Positions 6,708 to 9,875 of a stretch of 9,875 nucleotides of DNA are shown here, piece by piece. Source of the DNA: Flavobacteriaceae bacterium UBA3078 (lineage in GTDB: Bacteria; Bacteroidota; Bacteroidia; Flavobacteriales; Flavobacteriaceae); NCBI GenBank assembly GCA_002366675.1, contig DFBO01000240.1:1-9875 (forward strand). The letters run 5' to 3'. The notes under the pieces were generated by a model. It did not search any database. It saw nothing but the letters and a program-made list of their open reading frames with translations, and was not told the DNA's origin. The position numbers and the translations under genes are program-made. Numbering within the stretch: the first letter of the stretch is position 1; the number at the start of each line of letters is the position of its first letter.

Positions 6708-6726
6708 TGTAAAGACTATTTTTTAA

Positions 6727-6756
6727 TTGGAAACGTTTATGAATTAGTTATTTTTA
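6727..6756 (+). promoter_or_regulatory. Candidate gldA promoter
   Basis: TTG (6727-6729) and TATTTTTA (6749-6756, one mismatch to TAnnTTTG) are separated by 19 bases. They would start transcription around 6762, about 14 bases before the gldA ATG. The element lies back to back with the operon promoter in the 109-bp space between the leader ORF and gldA. Confidence 0.4.
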
Positions 6757-6775
6757 CACAAAATCGATACGTTTT

Positions 6776-7672
6776 ATGTCTATTGAAGTAGAAAACATCA
6801 CAAAGATTTACGGTTCTCAAAAAGCATTAAATAGCATTTCTTTTAAGGTTAATAAACCAGAAATTGTCGGCTTTTTAGGTCCAAATGGCGCAGGAAAATC
6901 GACCATGATGAAGATTTTAACAACGTATGTTGATGCTTCTGAAGGGCAAGCAAAAGTAAATGACTTTGATGTTAATACCAACAAACATAAAGTACAACAA
7001 AGCGTAGGTTATTTACCAGAACATAACCCGTTGTATCTAGAACAATATGTTAGAGAATATTTAGCCTTTAACGCTCAAGTTTATAATGTTAACAAAGAAC
7101 GTATTGAAGAAGTTATACAGTTAACTGGATTGACACCTGAGGCTCATAAAAAGATTGGACAACTCTCTAAAGGTTACAGACAACGTGTTGGGTTAGCCAA
7201 TGCCTTACTACACAATCCAGATGTCTTGATTTTAGATGAACCTACAACAGGATTAGACCCAAATCAATTAGTAGAAATTAGAGGTTTAATTAAAAATATA
7301 GGAAAAGAAAAAACCGTTTTTCTCTCCACACATATTATGCAGGAAGTTGAAGCTATGTGCGACAGAGTGATTATTATCAATAAAGGTGAAATTGTTGCAG
7401 ATAAAAAACTTACAGAGCTTCGTGAAGGGCAAGAACAGACTGTTATTGTTGAGTTTGATTACAGAGTAGAAGATGCTTTTTTAATGAAATTACCTAAAGT
7501 GAAACAAGTTGTAAACACGCATGATTTTATTTACGAAATTACTTTTACAACTTCTGAAGACATGCGCTCTTATGTATTTGATTTTGCTCATGACAACCAA
7601 TTGAAAATTCTACAATTGAATCAGAAAAATGTGAGTTTAGAGAGTTTGTTTAGAGAGATGACTAGCAAATAA
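6776..7672 (+). CDS. gldA: Gliding-motility-associated ABC transporter ATP-binding subunit GldA
   Basis: This 298-residue cytoplasmic ATPase subunit has the same length as I recall for the Flavobacterium johnsoniae protein. Visible motifs are Walker A GPNGAGKST (35-43), the Q-loop region GYLPEHNPLY (78-87) with Glu82 at the position usually Gln, the signature LSKGYRQRVG (130-139), Walker B VLILDE (150-155), D-loop GLDP (159-162) and the switch His186. A C-terminal extension of about 80 residues follows the nucleotide-binding domain, as in the CcmA/NatA-like group. In gliding flavobacteria GldA is described as working with the membrane proteins GldF and GldG; neither is in this window. A general NatA-type exporter ATPase is the alternative. 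The gene stands alone on the plus strand, and its stop lies one base from the stop of the opposing lipoprotein gene. Confidence 0.88.
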   Translation: MSIEVENITKIYGSQKALNSISFKVNKPEIVGFLGPNGAGKSTMMKILTTYVDASEGQAKVNDFDVNTNKHKVQQSVGYLPEHNPLYLEQYVREYLAFNAQVYNVNKERIEEVIQLTGLTPEAHKKIGQLSKGYRQRVGLANALLHNPDVLILDEPTTGLDPNQLVEIRGLIKNIGKEKTVFLSTHIMQEVEAMCDRVIIINKGEIVADKKLTELREGQEQTVIVEFDYRVEDAFLMKLPKVKQVVNTHDFIYEITFTTSEDMRSYVFDFAHDNQLKILQLNQKNVSLESLFREMTSK

Positions 7673-7673
7673 T

Positions 7674-8420
7674 TTATTGAAATATAAGTGCTCCAGTGTA
7701 ATACTGTTCTACCTCAACAGTTGGTGGGTTATTTTTAGAAATTAAATCTCCTGTGCCTCGCAATTCACCTGTTAAAGACACTTGAGGATTTACAATCATA
7801 TCGTTGCTTCCTCGATGAAACACCGAAACTTCTTGTGCTATTAAATTTTCACCTTCAAATCTACCAGTCCCTGAGAAAAAACCAATATATAATTTATTTG
7901 TCTCTCCAGAAATGTAAAAAGACGATAAATTATTTGCTATAGCACTTAAATTATTTGAATTGATTTGCAATTTAAAATCTCCTATAGTAAAAGTGCCTGC
8001 ATAGTTTGTGTCTTCTGATATAATTTTTAGATTATTGTATGTTAAAACACCATCAGATGAAATATCAAATTGAGTGGAGCTTCTTATTTCGGTAATATTT
8101 GGTGCTGAAACATATATTTTGGTTGGATTATAATCTCTAACAATATTACAGGTATTATTATCTGTTAATCGCAATTGATTATCAATAACAACAACTTCAA
8201 CATCGTTAAGTAAATTCTCACCTGTTTCTATTAAAACATGAAATTCTGAATCTTCTTTTAATATTAATTCAACATTTCTATTTACTAGAATTTTTTCAAA
8301 AGCATCAACAGATACTTCCTGCTGAACTATATTTCCAGATTTCTGAAAACAATCGTTAGCATCTTCGCTATCGCATGAACATAAACATACTAAAACAAAT
8401 ATGTATAAAAGTTTTTTCAT
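7674..8420 (-). CDS. Head-GIN domain lipoprotein (DUF2807 family)
   Basis: This 248-residue protein begins with a lipoprotein signal MKKLLYIFVLVCLCSC. The lipobox L-C-S-C puts the lipidated Cys at 16. The next residues, DSEDAND, are acidic, as in the surface-export signals described for lipoproteins of this phylum. The rest looks like a right-handed beta-helix of the head-GIN type: VSVDAFEKILVNRNVELILKE-like strands (about 36-56), LRLTDN (83-88), KIYVSAPNITEIRSS (101-115), then repeated short Asn/Ser-rich strands to the C-terminus. The function of the family is unknown; 'auto-transporter adhesin' is only a database label. It starts three bases after the stop of the acyloxyacyl hydrolase gene, so the two share a transcript. 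No terminator is visible in the single base separating it from gldA. Confidence 0.85.
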   Translation of the reverse strand: MKKLLYIFVLVCLCSCDSEDANDCFQKSGNIVQQEVSVDAFEKILVNRNVELILKEDSEFHVLIETGENLLNDVEVVVIDNQLRLTDNNTCNIVRDYNPTKIYVSAPNITEIRSSTQFDISSDGVLTYNNLKIISEDTNYAGTFTIGDFKLQINSNNLSAIANNLSSFYISGETNKLYIGFFSGTGRFEGENLIAQEVSVFHRGSNDMIVNPQVSLTGELRGTGDLISKNNPPTVEVEQYYTGALIFQ

Positions 8421-8423
8421 TTA

Positions 8424-9515
8424 TTATAATCTAATTCCAACACCAAGTTCTACAGCTTCAGCTTTTGCACCATGAGATTTTAAGGTTAATGCACCAAAAA
8501 TCTTTTCTCCAAAATAACGTTTTAATCCAATTCTAAGATAGGTTCTTCCTTCAAAATGGTATGGATAATACACATAATATCCTACTTGTGTAACAACAGA
8601 CATTTTATTAATAAATAACTCATGTCCAGCAAAAACACCTACACGCTTATAATCTTCATCTCCAGATACATTTTCTTCTGGGAATGCAACCGATTTATAA
8701 TAAATAAGCTCTTTTAAAAACATAGAGAAAAAGACATCTGTTCCTAATTGCAAAGCACTTTTATGTGATAATCTTTTGTCTGCATAAGCAGATAGTATAT
8801 AAAATGGATATTGTCCACTTCCTATAACATCGCTTTCATTAATTCCACTTCTAAAAACCAAGTTATATTTTATAGGTTGTGTAAATTTTTCTTTGGTTAC
8901 TGTCTTTATAAATTCAGGATCTGTTTCATCTAAATTATAAGTAACTCCAACATTAAAAGCAATGGTGTTTACACTTGTATTTGGCGCTCTAACATTGGCA
9001 TTAGAATAATGCAAAAAAGACAATCCTGCTTGAACACCAAACCTATCAAACAATCGTTCTTTCTTATAATTTAGCATCAAGTAAGTGGCACTTAAAATTG
9101 TAGAACCAAAGGCTACATTTTTATAGTTATCTTCTTTATTGTATGGATTGGTATTGTAAGCCAAACCTTGACCAATACGCAACATTAAATCTCGTTTTAA
9201 AAAATAAAAATTATAATGTCCGTAAACAGAATAATTATTGCCTAATACATCGTTTTTTAAATCTTGATATGCTAACGAAACTCCCCAATCTGGATAACCA
9301 TAACGTTGCTCCCAATCTTTTTTACCAAACGATTTTTTGTTCCAGCTAAGTATAACTCCTTCTGGATGACCTTTAATTAAGTGAAGAATATCGTTATTAT
9401 GTAAAGCAATGTTTCCTGAAAAATAATTGATATCGAAGTAAGATCTGGTTGGTTGTTCTTGTGAAAAAACAAACCCAAAACTTAAACATAATAAGTAGGT
9501 TATAAATTGCCTCAT
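8424..9515 (-). CDS. Acyloxyacyl hydrolase, PagL-like outer-membrane protein
   Basis: The chosen start is ATG 9513-9515 (363 residues), which gives the signal peptide MRQFITYLLCLSFGFVFS, then QEQ. The frame stays open back to a TTG at 9569, and another ATG lies at 9524. However, a TAnnTTTG element at 9533-9540 places the transcript start inside that extension, so the long form is unlikely. The mature part is rich in alternating aromatic strands, as in an outer-membrane beta-barrel. The PagL lipid A deacylase motif HYSN is present (His169 and Ser171 from this start), but the triad Glu expected 12 residues after the Ser is Asn183. The C-terminus KSHGAKAEAVELGVGIRL ends in a barrel-type strand. 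At this length it exceeds classical PagL roughly twofold. Activity on lipid A is inferred and uncertain. Its TAA is followed by a second in-frame TAA, then directly by the lipoprotein ATG. Confidence 0.8.
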   Translation of the reverse strand: MRQFITYLLCLSFGFVFSQEQPTRSYFDINYFSGNIALHNNDILHLIKGHPEGVILSWNKKSFGKKDWEQRYGYPDWGVSLAYQDLKNDVLGNNYSVYGHYNFYFLKRDLMLRIGQGLAYNTNPYNKEDNYKNVAFGSTILSATYLMLNYKKERLFDRFGVQAGLSFLHYSNANVRAPNTSVNTIAFNVGVTYNLDETDPEFIKTVTKEKFTQPIKYNLVFRSGINESDVIGSGQYPFYILSAYADKRLSHKSALQLGTDVFFSMFLKELIYYKSVAFPEENVSGDEDYKRVGVFAGHELFINKMSVVTQVGYYVYYPYHFEGRTYLRIGLKRYFGEKIFGALTLKSHGAKAEAVELGVGIRL

Positions 9516-9532
9516 TAAAAACATTTGTGAAG

Positions 9533-9540
9533 CAAAAATA
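9533..9540 (-). promoter_or_regulatory. -7 element of the hydrolase/lipoprotein operon
   Basis: The minus strand reads TATTTTTG, a full TAnnTTTG match, 17 bases before the chosen hydrolase ATG. No TTTG stands at the proper distance; the nearest TTG is 26 bases upstream, longer than the usual spacer. A start near 9526 would leave about ten bases of UTR. Confidence 0.45.
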
Positions 9541-9623
9541 GTAGAATAATTAAGATAGCTAGTATACAATATTCATTATGTAATAATTTTTACCATATTT
9601 ATTTAAAGTTTTAATAATTCTAT

Positions 9624-9631
9624 TACATTTG
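9624..9631 (+). promoter_or_regulatory. -7 element of the metK promoter
   Basis: TACATTTG matches TAnnTTTG exactly. Transcription would begin near 9637-9640, just ahead of the riboswitch P1 strand at 9645, so the whole aptamer would be transcribed. The -33 element is weak: the region is T-rich without a clear TTTG. Confidence 0.5.
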
Positions 9632-9642
9632 CAATTCAATAT

Positions 9643-9694
9643 TTAGAGGAAAAATTTGTCTGATTGCAACCTCTTTAAAAAATGCTAAAGCAGT
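9643..9694 (+). ncRNA. SAM-II riboswitch aptamer upstream of metK
   Basis: The leader has the SAM-II layout. P1 is AGAGG (9645-9649) with CCTCT (9670-9674). The P1 loop contains ATTTG (9654-9658) and ATTGCAA (9663-9669). After P1 comes TTTAAAAAATGCTAAAG, matching the conserved U/A-rich linker and GCUAAA core that forms the binding pseudoknot. A short P2 can form between CUG (9660-9662) and CAG (9691-9693). Order and spacing match remembered SAM-II examples from alphaproteobacteria and the marine metX type. Position before metK, the SAM synthase gene, fits feedback repression by SAM. The P2 helix is short, so a covariance-model search would settle the family. Confidence 0.8.
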
Positions 9695-9712
9695 AAATTT
9701 TACTCCTCTAGC
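9644..9712 (+). promoter_or_regulatory. Possible expression platform of the metK riboswitch
   Basis: TCCTCTA (9704-9710) is a perfect 7-bp complement of TAGAGGA (9644-9650), whose inner part is the P1 5' strand. The two could therefore pair only when P1 is open. In addition TAGC (9709-9712) can pair with GCTA (9684-9687) of the aptamer core around an AGTA/TACT hairpin. No clean terminator and no Shine-Dalgarno sequence follow, so how binding would change metK expression is not evident. Confidence 0.4.
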
Positions 9713-9756
9713 AACTAGCAATCTTACTTTTATTATATAAATTAAAAAATTAATAT

Positions 9757-9875
9757 ATGTCTTATTTATTTACTTCAGAAAGCGTTTCTGAAGGACATCC
9801 AGATAAAGTTGCAGATCAAATTAGTGACGCCTTAATTGATAACTTTTTAGCTTTCGATAAAGATTCTAAAGTAGC
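9757..9875 (+). CDS. metK: S-adenosylmethionine synthetase MetK (5' part)
   Basis: The frame starting at ATG 9757 runs off the window after 39 codons. It gives MSYLFTSESVSEGHPDKVAD and continues with QISDALIDNF, the unmistakable MetK N-terminus. GHPDK at 13-17 carries the ATP-site His14 and metal ligand Asp16. The enzyme makes SAM from methionine and ATP in the cytosol as a tetramer. It is preceded by 110-120 bases of transcribed leader holding the SAM-II aptamer. There is no Shine-Dalgarno sequence; the region before the ATG is AT-only. Nothing odd is visible in the part present. Confidence 0.97.
   Translation, partial: MSYLFTSESVSEGHPDKVADQISDALIDNFLAFDKDSKV

Noticed and set aside
9143..9349. 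Plus-strand open frame of 68 codons
   Set aside because: It is antisense to the PagL-like hydrolase gene, without promoter or domain.
1..9875. CRISPR array, insertion sequence, prophage or defence island
   Set aside because: No regularly spaced repeats, transposase, integrase or defence-like genes were seen; nearly all the sequence is accounted for by chromosomal core-type genes.

Overview
The window is AT-rich and tightly packed. It reads as a member of the Bacteroidota, most likely family Flavobacteriaceae. The grounds are GldA of the gliding-motility set, a DAHP synthase with a C-terminal chorismate mutase, DUF3857/transglutaminase and head-GIN proteins, promoters of the TTTG / TAnnTTTG type, and a near absence of Shine-Dalgarno sequences. 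Genus cannot be decided from this sequence.

Layout. From about 6.67 kb down to 1.88 kb, on the minus strand, runs an aromatic amino acid operon: a class I/II aminotransferase, prephenate dehydrogenase (tyrA), the bifunctional DAHP synthase/chorismate mutase, then two translation genes, rsgA and dtd. The last gene on that strand (bases 1-1808, cut by the window edge) is a secreted DUF3857/transglutaminase-like protein with its own good promoter. From 6776 a single plus-strand gene, gldA, diverges from the operon and ends one base from a minus-strand pair that it meets tail to tail: a PagL-like outer-membrane acyloxyacyl hydrolase followed by a head-GIN lipoprotein. Divergent from that pair, metK begins at 9757 and runs off the right edge.

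The most interesting parts are the two control regions. In front of the aminotransferase lies an unannotated 26-codon leader peptide gene with eight Tyr/Phe codons, including YY and YYFF runs. It is followed by a 12-bp intrinsic terminator. A CGAGAC segment at the end of the leader ORF is perfectly complementary to the 5' arm of the terminator. This is a complete transcription attenuator of the classical trp/phe logic, here serving a flavobacterial Tyr/Phe operon. In front of metK lies a sequence with the core signature of a SAM-II riboswitch, followed by segments that could pair alternatively with its P1 strand or with its GCUA core.

Together the operon genes supply the first committed step of the shikimate pathway (DAHP synthase), the chorismate branch to prephenate (mutase), the oxidation to 4-hydroxyphenylpyruvate (TyrA) and a likely final transamination. 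The operon appears to respond to charged Tyr/Phe tRNA. No prephenate dehydratase gene is present in the window. A short GC-rich inverted-repeat element sits between tyrA and the DAHP synthase gene.
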